Below are positions 32,700-43,616 of a stretch of 64,000 nucleotides of DNA, piece after piece; the stretch's first letter is position 1; the number at the start of each line of letters is the position of its first letter. Source of the DNA: Diploptera punctata (Eukaryota > Arthropoda > Insecta > Blattodea > Blaberidae); contig JASPKZ010005710.1 of the NCBI GenBank assembly GCA_030220185.1, positions 558,001 to 622,000 on the forward strand, given 5' to 3'. The position numbers and the translations under genes are program-made. The notes beneath the pieces are model-generated. The model saw nothing but the letters and a program-made list of their open reading frames with translations, ran no database searches and had not been told where the DNA came from.

Positions 32700-33490
32700 T
32701 AAGCTTTATAGATAGATCATCGGTTGATTAATGTCTTTGACATCGTCCGATTCCTAATAGCCAATTTTGTCGGTCCATCCAATCTCCTGGTTGTAGATGT
32801 TTCTCCTTCATGTAGAAACATATATTCCCTGACTCCAGGAGGTTTTAGGTCTTCCTCTGCCTCGTCTTCCCTCAGGTTTCAATTCCAAAACAGATTTTGG
32901 TAGTCGATCCTCTTCCATTCGCTGAGTTTTAATATAATCTAAAATAGTGTCTTCAATCTTCATTTTCTTCCTTGTAACTGAGTTCCTAATTTTTTCTCTT
33001 CTTGAAATTCTTGCTGCCCTTTGTATAAAATCCATTTCCGTTGCCAAAAGATACTTATTTATTTTTGTTGTTAATGGCCAAAGTTCTGCTCCATAAATAA
33101 TTATGCTTTTAACAATCGTATGATATATATTCATTTTATTTTGATTACTTATATTTTTATCTCACAATATTCCATTGAGGCAGCAATTGCAAATTTTCCT
33201 TTATTATTTCTATTTCTTATTTCCTCTTCATAACTCCCATTTTTTTTATTTTAATTCCTAAATATGTGATCTCACTACAAGATTTTATTGTTTCTCCAGA
33301 CTCCAAAATTAAATTTTGTTCTGGTTCACCAATTTATAAATATTATTGCCCAAAGAAATTCTTTCGCCAATTTTTTCCTCTATAGAGTTTTTTCCATTTA
33401 CAGTTGAACCAAGATATTTATATGATTTTACTTCTTCTATATTTGTATCATTGATGTTCACATTACTTATTTTTTCATTTCTTGTTGTAC
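32700..33490 (-). pseudogene. LINE C-terminal region, family with GATA 3' end, copy 1
   Basis: Minus-strand frame at 32808-33134: IIYGAELWPL, YLLATEMDFIQRAARISRRE, VTRKKMKIEDTILDYIKTQ, then ELKPEGRRGRGRPKTSW. Upstream, weaker RT-side sequence continues to 33490 (YKYLGSTVNGKNSIEEKI-like). The 3' end is CAACCGATGATCTATCTATA on the minus strand. Confidence 0.8.
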
Positions 33491-33831
33491 ATTTTAAGTA
33501 AAGGGACCTAAAGCCTTAAATAAGAGGCCTCTATACAAAATTTGTCAACCCTTTCTACGGTCAGTTTTAAATTAGTACTTTTAAAATTCATTTTATGAAC
33601 ATCATTGATGTTATTGTATTAAAACAAAATTAATAAAATTCCATTGCGGTGAATCGTCATATAATAATAATATATTGGCAGATGCTGTCGTCCTCAACTA
33701 TGTTAAAATTCTCTTTTTTCAAAACTTTTTAAAAAACTTATTAAAAAAAGAAAAACTTTTAAACAAGAAAATATTAATCTATTTGAGGATTATGTCACCT
33801 GCCAAAGTATATATTTATTTTAACTTTTTAC

Positions 33832-34230
33832 TTAGATAGATAGATCATCGGTTGATTAATGTCTTTGACATCGTACGAATCCCAATAGGCAATTTTGTCG
33901 GTCCATCCAATCTCCTGGTTGTAGACATTTCTCCTTCATGTATAAATATATTCCCTGACTCCAGGATGTTTTAGGTCTTCCTCTGCCTCGTCTTCCCTCA
34001 GGTATCCATTCCAAAACAGATTTTGGTAGCCGATCTTCTTCCATTCACTAGACATGTCCGTACCATCTTAATTGCTGAGTTTTAATATAATCTAAAATAG
34101 TGTCTTCAATCTTCATTTTCTCCCTTATAACTGAGTTCCTAATTTTTTCTCTTCTTGAAATTCTTACTGCACTTTGTATAAAATACATTTCCGTTGCCAA
34201 AAGATACTTATTTGTTTTTGTTGTTAATGG
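33832..34230 (-). pseudogene. LINE C-terminal region, GATA-ended family, copy 2
   Basis: Minus strand: MEEDRLPKSVLEWIPEGRRG, RGRPKTSWSQGIYL. Same 3' end and same stop region as 32700 and 38463. Truncated at about 34230. Confidence 0.8.
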
Positions 34231-34234
34231 ACAT

Positions 34235-34500
34235 TTTACTATATTTTAATGGAATTTTATTCTGTTGAGAACATCTGACATCTCAGGTATAACTTGTATT
34301 CAATGAATGATATTTAACTATGAATAAGTTTTATTATTTTAATTTTTTATATTTACATTTTACTTTATTATATAAAAAATTAAAATAATAAAAACTTATT
34401 CATTGTTAAATATCATCCATTGAATAAAATTTATATCTCAGATGTCAGATGTCCTCAACAGAATAAAATCCCATTAAAATATTGTAGGCCTTTCAGAACA
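34235..34500. repeat. Long palindrome of unknown type
   Basis: TTTTAATGGAATTTTATTCT..GACATCTCAGGTATAA on the left returns as TTATATCTCAGATGTCAGAT..GAATAAAATCCCATTAAAAT on the right, with a central AATAAGTTTTATTATTTTAA pairing. Arms are roughly 110-125 bp. It has no PLE module. A partial third copy of one arm is at 34541-34590 (TTTTAATGGAATTTTATTTT). Confidence 0.75.
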
Positions 34501-34867
34501 TCCTGTTTCATCTTCAGCTGTTGATTTGGCTTACACTATTTTAATGGAATTTTATTTTGTTGTGAGCAACTGACATCTCAAGTAAAAGTTTTACTACTTC
34601 AAATTTTGAATTATGATACTAACTGTCCAAGTAATTGAAGAGTGTCATTAAATAAAATACTAACTAATCAACAATTATTCTTCTTCTTCACTTCACAGGC
34701 TATGCAAATTGCCTGTTCCACCTCACAGTTGTTCTGTCCAACAATTATTGTTAGAGTTTTTTTTTGTTCATAATTTCTAAAAATGATCATGTCTACAAAA
34801 ATTTGAGAAAACAATATAGAATAAGCCATATACATGAAGAATCCAAATTTTCAACGACCTATTAGGT

Positions 34868-35345
34868 ATTATAATGATATTGTGAAAAGAAAAATTAATG
34901 TCTGAACCAGGAATCGAACCGTGGACCTCTAGTTCTCCATACTAGTGTGCAGCCCACTACACCATTCTAGACTTGGCACAAACATTAACAATTCTTTCCA
35001 CATATAGAAATCTATAATTCTTGTTTCGTTCGCTACCATCGCCAACGGCCGGCTTCGTTTAGAATTTTACACCACCACTTTTATTAGCAGTAAACAATGT
35101 TATTTAACATTTTCCAATACTGTTATTTTAACACAGTTCCAATAATGGATCATATTATAATATTATAATGATATTGTGAAAAGAAAAATTAATGTCTGAA
35201 CCAGGAATTGAACCATGGACCTCTAGTTCTCCAGACTAGTGTGCAGCCCACTACACCATTCTACACTTGTTAGACTTGGCACAAACATTAACAATTCTTT
35301 CCACATACACAAATCTATAATTCTCGTTTCGTCCGCTGTCAGGTA
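34868..35345 (-). repeat. Two direct copies of a tRNA-headed repeat
   Basis: TATTATAATGATATTGTGAA is at 34867 and 35158. Both are followed by an antisense tRNA-like unit (GGAATCGAACCGTGGACCTC; anticodon loop CTGGAGA on the minus strand) and GACTTGGCACAAACATTAAC. The second copy carries a few extra bases (ACACTTGTTAGACTTGG). Confidence 0.75.
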
Positions 35346-35800
35346 TGTGAGACCTATAGGGTCATAAAAAATACTAAAATGATTATTATGCAAAAAATAT
35401 TTATTAATGATTTTAATCATTTAAAATAATTTTAAGTCTATGTTAAATTATTGCAGAATAAAAATTTTAATCACAACAGACTGAAATTAAAGCAATGAAG
35501 AATGAAAATGGTATTCTGTTAATAACACTACCACAATATATATAATGTTTTTATTAGAAAGAGTTTTACTTTTTAAAATTACGTGATATATTAATTTAAC
35601 TGCTCTGATAAATTGCATTTTTAATCATATTTTTATTGTCTTGTCAATGATTATTACAATATTAATTTACTATTCTCTAAAACCCTGCTCAAATTAATGT
35701 GTTATTCAGGTTGCAAAAAAAGTGCAATTTTTCATACCTATAAACCTATTGGAAGACTGGAAATATTCTGTAAATATTATATTTATTTTCCAAAGGGAAT
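35345..35800. other. AT-rich sequence, nothing recognised
   Basis: No repeats, tRNA-like boxes or coding strings that I recognise. Confidence 0.5.
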
Positions 35801-35819
35801 GGTTTACACAGGAAATCAA

Positions 35820-36050
35820 TTTACAATATTTGAAGAGAAAAATGTATGCCTAGACTGGGGTTCAAACCCAAGGTCTCTAGTTCTATACACTAGAGCTCTG
35901 TCAACTGAACTACCTAGGTCTCTACGGTAATCTAAATACAAATTTTTTCTCTTATTTATACAATTCCCAAGCACAAAAGGCTGTGAATCGTTGTTTGACA
36001 TGCCATCTGGCAGTTTCTTATTTAGAAGACTTTTTAATGGGAATTTAATG
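35820..36050 (-). mobile_element. S-T tRNA-headed SINE, antisense
   Basis: ATATTTGAAGAGAAAAATGT, antisense tRNA-like unit (GGGGTTCAAACCCAAGGTCT..CAACTGAACTACCTAGG), then TTTTTTCTCTTATTTATACA and the spacer CAGTTTCTTATTTAGAAGAC. Single arm only. Confidence 0.75.
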
Positions 36051-36335
36051 GGCTAGTAGCATTTCCGACTACAGTTCATGAGGTCCCAGGTTTGATTCCT
36101 TGTCAAACCGTAGGAATTTTTCCTATGGTTGCCCATGGTTTGGAATTTAGGTTAAGTTTAGGTTAAGAACTCTCCTGGCACTTCATTATCATTTATCACC
36201 CATCATATCATCGAGGTAACATAACTCTGCCTTCCAGGTGCCCCAACCTAAAAAATGCCAATGCCAGGGGAGAAAACCAGAAATGTCATAAAGGACCTGG
36301 TGGCATTACACACACACAAAAAAAAAAAAAAACTA
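36045..36335 (+). mobile_element. SINE family S-C (diverged)
   Basis: CCCAGGTTTGATTCCTTGTC (B box), GAACTCTCCTGGCACTTCAT, CACCCATCATATCATCGAGG, ATAACTCTGCCTTCCAGGTG and CCAATGCCAGGGGAGAAAAC match the S-C body; poly-A follows an ACACAC run. Confidence 0.7.
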
Positions 36336-36344
36336 TATAAAACC

Positions 36345-36660
36345 AGGATGCCTTAGCGCAGAGCTATGAGACTTGTACAGGTTCAGATCTCCATGAGGGA
36401 AGAAATTTTCTCATGGAATTTTGGCCAGTATGGGACCGTGCTCATCCAGCATCATGAGGCATTTGGCTAGCTACAATAAGTAGCAGCTCCAGGTTCAGAA
36501 AACCAGCTCTTACGGCTGGGAGACCCAACATGCTGACCACATGTCACTCCTACACTGGCTGGATGATAGTCTAAGTCTGTGATTAACACATGTGGATGTT
36601 AGGCCAGCAGTCTACTGGTAGGCCAAGGGTCTTCTAAGCCTGTCATGCCGTGGAGTTTTT
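36345..36660 (+). mobile_element. SINE family S-B (diverged)
   Basis: ATGCCTTAGCGCAGAGCTAT, TCATGGAATTTTGGCCAGTA, TAGCAGCTCCAGGTTCAGAA, ACACATGTGGATGTTAGGCC and TCTTCTAAGCCTGTCATGCC. The A-box head is lost. Confidence 0.75.
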
Positions 36661-37720
36661 TTATGAAGCCAATAAAGCTTTTTTCAATGTTTCTATTTTA
36701 AATTAACAGATGGTGTGCTGAACAATGGTTCTTAGCCTTTGACTTATATAAATTCTAAAAATCTGCCTGGAGTTAACTTTTAACCCTGAAAAATATAATA
36801 TTTCCAGGAAAAACCGGTCATATAGCAACCCTAAAGTTAACCAAACAGGAATGTTTAATACATTCTGAGGTGAACAAACAAATATTTTCTTATATCAAAG
36901 AAATAATCTGATTGAATGCAGAGATAAAAAAAAATGTTTTAGAATAATTCCAAACATAAAGCGATAGCATGTGAAATCTAATGCATTCGAAGGTTTATGT
37001 CTAAATATATTGTAATAAACAAGTGAGTAATGTAGAATATACCTCATAGTGAGAATTCCTAAAATAAGTAAGTTTGTAATGATTAATCAATTGAGTTGGT
37101 GTTTACTTGATGAAAATCCATATTTATTAATTAAATAAAAATAAAACTATGTTTTATTTTTATTTAATTAATAAGTTTGTAATGTATATATTTACATAAA
37201 TTTGAGCGGGCTTTGAGAGTAATTCTTGAATCATTTTAATGATATAGTTTTATCTTTGTTCAGATGCTGTTTGTGCATTAGGTTAAGGAAAAAATGGCCC
37301 AAATGTATTGGAGTTAAAAGTCTGTGAAAATATATATATAATTTATTTCCAATGCTTAATTCCACTAGTTAGTTAGTGCACAAATGTGTCTTATTCATTA
37401 AGCTCCAATTTTATAGGAGTAATCTTTTTATTAGTATTGCAAATGAAGCATTTTTGTGACCTTAAACAGACAGACTGAGATATATGAATATATAAATAAG
37501 ACAATAATGTTATATATTTTATAATATCATTAGTGCTTTCTCTATTATTTGCCCATATTTTTTTATTTCTTTAAACTTGTTAGACATGCAAAAAATGTTT
37601 CATTATCTTATAAAGCAGGCCTAGGTGTCTAGATACTCAATGTGAACCTCTCTTTGTTTAATGTTTTCAATCCCTTACTTGCTTACATAAATGACATGAA
37701 GTCTGATAGCAGAGTACAGT
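36660..37720. other. AT-rich sequence with one PLE terminus scrap
   Basis: Only ATACCTCATAGTGAGAATTCC (37041) and a short inverted repeat (AAAATAAAACTATGTTTTATTTTTATTTAATT region, about 37120-37180) stand out. No gene recognised. Confidence 0.5.
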
Positions 37721-37826
37721 GCTATATTTAAATTAATATTGGGAAGTAAACATTATGAGGTTATATCATTAATAGCGAGTGGAGAACATATTTTAACGAC
37801 TCACCTCATATAATTTCAAATTTCTT

Positions 37827-37868
37827 TGATACCGGGGTTTCAGACAATATCTTGTCCCTCTTCAGTCA
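37827..37868 (-). ncRNA. Hammerhead-like ribozyme motif (F4)
   Basis: Minus strand: CUGAAGA (37859-37865), extra G, stem II GGACA/UGUCU, GAA, stem III ACC/GGU with a CC loop, A at the cleavage position, stem I UGA/UCA. It differs from other families by G where they have the extra U. Confidence 0.55.
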
Positions 37869-38068
37869 TGGCTTCCACTGATGAAATTCTCTGGTTGTTT
37901 ATTTCTCTAAGGACATCCCCTCTTGTGCTGCCATCTTTGGTTGGGATTATAAACTTTGAAATGAAATTTTTATCCACCGGAATATCGAAGTTCATAGATC
38001 GATATTGTTTATTTTTTATTATTTCACTCACCTCATACTTCATAATTCCTAGCAGACCCAGGGTTTCT

Positions 38069-38479
38069 TCACATCATTTGTGACATTCTCAATGCTGTGT
38101 CACGTTCACAACTGACCTCCAACGGCCTTCTATCCTGCAGACTGACCTCAGCGCCATCTGATGGCCGACCGACGAATTTCCAAATCAGTCCTCTCTCCTT
38201 ATAACCTGGTATTTCAAAATTCATAGTTGTATTTTCATTCTTGCATATGTAAATTTTTTCCCAAATTGTGAGTTCCTTCGGTTTTTCCAATTGTTTAAGT
38301 AATTTTGTTTTGGTTTCTATTCTATGTTTTTCTGACCAGGTATGTGCAGCTATTGCAGATTTTTCGGTTTCTCCATTTTTAACATTTCTGAGGTGTTCTT
38401 TTAATCTTGTATTTAGATTCCTTTTTGTTTTTCCTATGTATGTCTTTTCACAATCTTTACAATTAGATAGATAGATCAT
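38069..38479 (-). pseudogene. PLE GIY-YIG endonuclease region (F6)
   Basis: A 136-codon frame: [79 protein letters not shown] and KERGLIWKFVGRPSDGAEVS. The YIG motif and the Arg/Glu-bearing helix (NTRLKEH) are intact. The start is cut by the LINE insertion. Confidence 0.85.
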
Positions 38480-38850
38480 CGGTTGATTAATGTCTTTGAC
38501 ATCGTCCGATTCCTAATAGCCAATTTTGTCGGTCCATCCAATCTCCTGGTTGTAGATGTTTCTCCTTCATATATAACCATATTCCCTGACTCCAGGAGGT
38601 TTTAGGTCTTCCTCTGCTTCGTCTTCCCTCAGGTTTCCATTCCAAAACAGATTTTGGTAGTCGATCCTCTTCCATTCGCTGGACATGTCCGTACCATCTT
38701 AATTGCTGAGTTGTAATATAATCTAAAATAGTGTCTTCAATCTTCATTTTCTCCCTTATAACTGAGTTTCTAATTTTTTCTGTTCTTGAAATTCTTGCGG
38801 CCCTTCGTATAAAATCCATTTCCGTTGCCAAAAGGTACTTATTTGTTTTT
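38463..38850 (-). pseudogene. LINE C-terminal region, GATA-ended family, copy 3
   Basis: Minus strand: KYLLATEMDFIRRAARISRT, EKIRNSVIREKMKIEDTILD, LRWYGHVQRMEEDRLPKSVL, GRPKTSWSQGIWLYMKEKHL. Inserted into the F6 endonuclease; the LINE 3' end is GATCTATCTATC against PLE sequence. Confidence 0.85.
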
Positions 38851-39728
38851 TTTTTTTTTTTAATTTTATAAATTCCTGATTTTTGAAATATGAGGTGAGT
38901 GAAATAATAAAAAATAAACAATATTAAAAAACCTCATAGTGTTATTTCCTATCTACATAACTTAATCATAGATCGATATTTATTCTTCTGAATGAATATC
39001 TTTTCCCAAATTGTCAATTCCAACGGTTTATCCAATTGTTTCATCATAAAATTGAAAAAGAGGCAAAACTTGTATAGTGACATGTATTAAGTTTTTCTCA
39101 ATCTCTCAGATATTGAAGGCGTCAAATTTTGAAAACACTTTTAAATTTCCCACCATCTGGTGATCTTAAGGCAGTAACCATATTTCTAGATAGGTCTGCA
39201 AGTGAAAATTTGAGAGTAACTTCTCTAGAATATTTGTTAATTGTAATATGGGCAATTAAATATAAGAAAACACTAATGACTTCTTGATGCTGTGTACATA
39301 CAATTTACCAGTGCCTGCTGCTATTGGTCCAACGGTTACAGTGTTCATATTCCACTTCCTTTGAGATTATCCATCAAGCTCTTCTTAAGTTTTGATAATT
39401 TCTAAGTAGACATAAGGCAAATGTATTTAATTATATGTATGTAATGTTATAGATGAAGCATTTTCTTGCCTATTCATGTATACCGGTATTGGAGTTGGTG
39501 TAAGGTGTAACCATGTGTAGTACACTTTATTTGTGTAGTAAGTACACCATATTTAAGCATTTATATTATTTGTAGATTTCAGTATTACATTGTGAATAAA
39601 TTGTATTTGTAAGGTAAGCTTTGTAGCCTAAGAAGTTATATTCCGTAGTTGTTTAAAGTAGAATGGGCTGATTGCAAAAATTATTTTTACATTTAAGTCA
39701 TGTTCAAAGTCCTAAATCTTATTTAATA

Positions 39729-40365
39729 CAGTAAAACCTGTCTATGACCTTAAATATATTTCCATCTTGGCAGTTTTCCTTCTTATAAAGGGTTCCCAAA
39801 TTACAAGCTTGAATTTTCTCACACAGTGTAATGGTTTTACATGCATGCTTTAAAGACATAACGTATTGACTGAAATATAGACAAAATAGTGTATGTAACA
39901 CAGCTCAGTTTGCACGGCAATACAAAACAACTTTATTACACAAAAGCGAGAAGGAACTCAACTACAGGAAGACTGAAGAGTTTCCCAACTCCCTCTCAGG
40001 TAACGTAAGCAGGCAAGGAAAAGCAAGGGATTCCCCGCTGTCACACATAAGCAAGGGTATCCCCGCAATACAATGCCACAATCCCAACATAAGAAGATAA
40101 AACGATATAATGCAGAAAGTGTCATATGCAGAATTTTCACGTGTGGTCATTAATACTGTAAATAGAACGAGTTTAAGAATAATTTTCTGTCTTACTGAGA
40201 TAAAAATTAAATATTGGTACTTTAAAAACCATTCCATTTCCGCATTATGAAAGTTTCCGGCTTATACAGAACAATTTTACATATAAAATCGTACCGTTCT
40301 GGAGATTTTTCCCATCTCTACAGGTTTCCTTCTTATAAAGGTTCTAGCTAAGACAGGTTTTACTG
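39729..40365. mobile_element. 637-bp pogo/Tigger-like MITE
   Basis: TA at 39727-39728 and 40366-40367. Ends CAGTAAAACCTGTCTATGAC and reverse complement CAGTAAAACCTGTCTTAGCT. Inner repeats TTTCCTTCTTATAAAG(G) occur near both ends. No transposase coding recognised; the open frames inside look accidental. Confidence 0.88.
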
Positions 40366-40434
40366 TAACTAAATACAATTATATTATTTTGAAAAAGAAA
40401 AATTAACACCTGAATTGAGAAATTAAAAATATTA

Positions 40435-40735
40435 TCATCTCACCTCATATCCTGTCTTCTAATTGGACCGGTTTTGTAACCTTAGTGGTTACATACTCAG
40501 TAGTTACAAGACCGATAATCTGTCATCCAAGAACACTATGTCTTACACCATCTGTTGGTATACCAATGAACCTTCCAAACAAAACAACTTCCCTGGGAAG
40601 TAATTTTGAGTTGTTTTTTGACTCACCCATGCAGACCCAGGTTTCGTCACTGCATTTGTGACACTGTCGATGCAATACCACGATCACAACTCCCTGGGAA
40701 TATTGAAATTGATTAATTTTTCTTTCTTAGTTTTT
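40435..40735. mobile_element. PLE F7 fragment with F6 scrap
   Basis: CTCACCTCATATCCTGTCTT, then AACCTTAGTGGTTACATACT (hammerhead-like core on the minus strand, CUGAGUA, AAA for GAA) and GACCGATAATCTGTCATCC. An F6-like piece (TGACTCACCCATGCAGACCC) starts at 40619 and ends near 40690. Confidence 0.65.
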
Positions 40736-40836
40736 TAATGTTAATTATTTCCTATAATAGTTCAACCTGAATTGGGATTTGAACTCTGTATGCTAATGTG
40801 CAATCCATTACACTATTTCAAGCTTTTGATGTAAAT

Positions 40837-41397
40837 TTTGTTTATTTTTTATTATTTCACTCACCTCATACTTCATAATTCCTAGCAGACCCATGGTTTC
40901 TTCACATCATTTGTGACACAGCATTGAGAATGTCACAAATTATGTGAAGAAACCATGTCTGCTAGGAATTATGAAGTATGAGGTGAGTGAAATAAAAAAA
41001 AACAATATTAAAAAACCTCATGTCCCGCGCCATAGCCGAGCACCTGGCACAGAGCTACGGGACTTGCGCTGGTTCGAGTCTCCACGGGGGAAGAAATTTT
41101 CTCATGGTATTTTGGCCAGTATGGGACCGGTGCCCACCCAGCATCGTGAGGCAATTAGGTAGCTACAATAAGTAGCGGCTCCAGGTTGAGGAACCAGCTA
41201 TAACGGCTGGGGGACTCGACATGCTAACCACATGTCACCCCTACACTGGCTGTTGTTCATCTACCTCTGTGATTGACACATGTGGATGTGAAGGGCCAGC
41301 AGCCGGCTGGTAAAAGGGCAACCGCTGAAAAGTGGAAAGACCCTCAATCGGAATCGGAAAAAACCTCATAGTGTTATTTCCTATCTGCATAACTTAA
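40837..41397. mobile_element. PLE mini fold-back family F6, 13-bp TSD, with nested SINE
   Basis: TTTTGATGTAAAT at 40824-40836 and 41398-41410. The two arms (40837-40918 and 40919-41020) form a near-perfect hairpin with its turn in the ribozyme-like core (GTGACACAGCATTGAGAATG). The module loop is split by SINE S-B; the terminus ACCTCATAGTGTTATTTCC follows at 41363. Confidence 0.9.
41022..41350 (+). mobile_element. SINE family S-B
   Basis: TGTCCCGCGCCATAGCCGAG head (short deletion), GGTTCGAGTCTCC, TAGCGGCTCCAGGTTGAGGA, GACTCGACATGCTAACCACA, ACACATGTGGATGTGAAGGG. AACCTCATGT before and AAAACCTCATAG after suggest it landed in the PLE end module. Confidence 0.85.
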
Positions 41398-41814
41398 TTT
41401 TGATGTAAATGCTAATTCTTCCTCCTCTATGCAGTACTCTTTATTGTCAGAAGCAGATAGTGACCGGTAGCGATGGCTATCGGCTTCGGTTGATAAAGAC
41501 AATCGTATATGAGGAAGAGGAATTAATGTTTTCATCAGAAGCCAGAAATAGTGTATTGGATTCATGTAAATCCCAATTCAGGCATTAATCCTTCTTTTCA
41601 AAATAATAATTGTCCATCATCAAAAATGTTAAAATTTAATGTATCGAAGAAAAAAATCATCATGTTTATCAAATATTTTTGCATAATAATAAACCTACTT
41701 TATTTATGGTGTATAAGTTGCTCCTATGTATAAGACACACCCAAAAGTTTAATAGAATTTTCTAAAAAAAAACCTTGCATTTCATGAAACATTAATGCTA
41801 TGACCATTAAAATC

Positions 41815-42240
41815 TTTGATTGAACTTTTATAGGAATAAATCACAAGTTTTAATTTAAGATAATCTTCTAAGTACATCACAATTTCAGTGTCTTGGCGAC
41901 CTCATCCTCAGTACACTCTTCTTGACTGATGTTATGACGATTGGAAAAACCACTTCTTCTTGCCTCTGTTGGTGGACCGATAAACCTTCAGATTAGGAGG
42001 TTCCCATCATAAATTCATATTATAAATTCCCGCGGATTCTGACCTGATATGGAGGTATATCGGTCCACCAACAGAGGGAAGAAGAAATGGTTTTTTCCGA
42101 TAGACATAACATCAGTTGTCAAGAGTGTACTTAGGATGCGGTCACCAAGACCCTGAAATCGCGATCTACTTAGATTTCATGAGAAGCATGAAACATTTTA
42201 ATTTATCTTGACCCATTCGCCTCAAAAGACGAGGTAGACT
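41815..42240. mobile_element. PLE fold-back family F8
   Basis: Left arm antisense (AAATCACAAGTTTTAATTTA, GATAATCTTCTAAGTACATC, CACTTCTTCTTGCCTCTGTT) and right arm sense (AACAGAGGGAAGAAGAAATG, CCTGAAATCGCGATCTACTT) meet near 42005. Ribozyme-like core in the right arm reads CUUAGGA, one substitution from consensus. Confidence 0.75.
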
Positions 42241-42461
42241 CGCCGGCTGTTAAATGACCTTCAACTCAGAAGACAAAGTACATTCGCGTAACTCTGCTCT
42301 TATATAATGTTGAGTGATTCCGGGTTATGTGACCGTAGTCCACTACTGGTGCTCCTACCAGGCATTTCTCCCTGAACTGCGGAGGGCATCTTCAGTGGCG
42401 AGTACTTCTAGGTGTTAAGGTAGAACTTTTTATCACTCACCTCATATTGTTCTTCTTATTT

Positions 42462-42512
42462 GACTATAAACTAGTTTCGGAACATAGTTTCTGTTCCATC
42501 CTCAGTATCGTC
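42462..42512 (-). ncRNA. Hammerhead-like ribozyme motif (F5, left arm)
   Basis: Mirror image of 42733-42783 with near-identical sequence: stem I TATAGTC/GACGATA, CUGAGGA, stem II GGAACA/TGTTCC, GAAAC, TAGTTT. Confidence 0.65.
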
Positions 42513-42732
42513 ACGACCGTTGTTCAGTCATCTTGAAGAGCTCTCCTTCACTCCTTCCATTGGCTGACTGAAAAACCTCGAAACCAGGTCATTCTCACCG
42601 GGAATTTCAAAGTTCAAGAAGAAATTGATGAACTTTGAAATTCCCAGTGAGAATGACCTGGTTTCAAGGTTTTTCAGTCAGCCAATGGAAGGAGTGAAGG
42701 AGAGCTCTTCAAGATGACAGAACAATGGTCAT

Positions 42733-42783
42733 GACGATACTGAGGATGGAACAGAAACTATGTTCCGAAACTAGTTTATAGTC
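42733..42783 (+). ncRNA. Hammerhead-like ribozyme motif (F5, right arm)
   Basis: Stem I GACGAUA/UAUAGUC (one mismatch), CUGAGGA (42740-42746), extra U, six-pair stem II GGAACA/UGUUCC, GAA (42767-42769), two-pair stem III AC/GU with a UA loop, U at the cleavage position 42776. Complete core; the extra U and tiny stem III are the only departures. Confidence 0.65.
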
Positions 42784-42945
42784 AAATAAGAACAATATGA
42801 GGTGAGTGATATAAATTCTACCTTAATGGATATACCTCATAGTGAGAATTCCTAAAATAAGTAACTTTTAGGTGTATTTCCTGATCGGAGGCTTGACTCA
42901 TTCACAGTTGAGTCTCCAACCAAGAAACAAACCTAGAAGTACTCG

Positions 42946-42990
42946 TCACTGAAGATGCCCTTCGCAGTTCAGGGAGAAATGTCTGGTAGG
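42946..42990 (+). ncRNA. Hammerhead-like motif with zero-loop stem III (F13)
   Basis: CUGAAGA (42949-42955), extra U, stem II CCCU/AGGG beside a G-A mismatch, GAA, then AUGU directly followed by C (cleavage position 42983). Stem III has no room for a loop, as in dimer-acting PLE hammerheads. Confidence 0.45.
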
Positions 42991-43616
42991 AACACCAGGT
43001 GTAGACAGTGATGGTTGGACGATGTAAATAAATATTGGCCAGTCCCTGAGGATATCTTAGGGGATGGGAATTGATCTACATTTATTTTTAGCATCCAACT
43101 GTCAATTTTCTTACCTCTATGTTCATATTTTGAATAACTATTTTATTTAAAATGTTATACAAATAAAGTTTAAAGTATTAAATTATATATTTTTTTCTCC
43201 CAATACCACCAGTTGTCTTATGATATTTCTAGGATTCTCTGAACTTTGCATTACATAATTGAGATGATTTATGGGAAAATGGAATATAAGCAGAAACCAT
43301 GCATTAAAATATAGAGCTTCAAAATTGTATTTTATATGCAGAAGAATAAAATATATGTATTTTTCTTTCTTCATTATGTGTATCCAGCCACAGCTGATGA
43401 CATAAGTTCATTGCATAGTTAAAATTCTTGAAGAACTAATTAGTTTTTTATAAACTATATGTAAGCTTTATTTAATATATGTAAGAAATAACACTATAAG
43501 ATCTTGTAATTAATATTTTATTTTAGGAAGTGATAACACTGAGCAACAAAAAATAAACATTCTTTTTGTCTCAGAAAGAAAAATATGTGATTCTGATAGT
43601 ATTTTTTCTCCTGAAT

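Larger units (their letters stand above)
38007..38966. mobile_element. PLE family F6, 14-bp TSD, interrupted by a LINE
   Basis: CATAGATCGATATT at 37993-38006 and 38967-38980. The left arm is antisense with the endonuclease; the LINE at 38463-38850 interrupts it; the right end (AAATATGAGGTGAGTGAAAT to ACCTCATAGTGTTATTTCC) is the short sense arm. Confidence 0.9.
37735..39060 (-). mobile_element. PLE family F4 copy split by an F6 fold-back
   Basis: The full left terminus (GGGAAGTAAACATTATGAGG) is followed by the hammerhead-like motif (37827-37868 minus) and antisense coding: [36 protein letters not shown]. The F6 insertion at 38007-38966 splits it. It resumes at 38981 with the FPKIFIQK-type region and LDKPLELTIW-like sequence, ending near 39060. 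Confidence 0.8.
42416..42863. mobile_element. PLE fold-back family F5, 12-bp TSD
   Basis: ACTTCTAGGTGT at 42404-42415 and ACTTTTAGGTGT at 42864-42875. Arms of about 195 bp are almost identical and meet near 42617. The left arm stops in the loop of the module (AACTTTTTATCACTCACCTC); the right arm goes on to ATACCTCATAGTGAGAATTC. Each arm contains a hammerhead-like motif. Confidence 0.93.
42330..43015. mobile_element. PLE-like fold-back family F13 (hosts an F5 insertion)
   Basis: CATTTCTCCCTGAACTGCGG..GAGTACTTCTAGGTG at 42363-42415 returns inverted at 42930-42982. Between them lies the F5 fold-back. Both arms carry a hammerhead-like core; the right one (42946-42990) has CUGAAGA and GAAAUGUC, the left one has lost the cleavage triplet. 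Confidence 0.75.

Noticed and set aside
39580..39610. AATAAA at about 39592 as the cotransporter polyadenylation site
   Set aside because: It lies more than 8 kb past the stop codon, beyond many insertions, and nothing else supports a transcript end there.
39958..40237. Minus-strand frames of 60-91 codons
   Set aside because: Inside the pogo/Tigger-like MITE, with no transposase motif.
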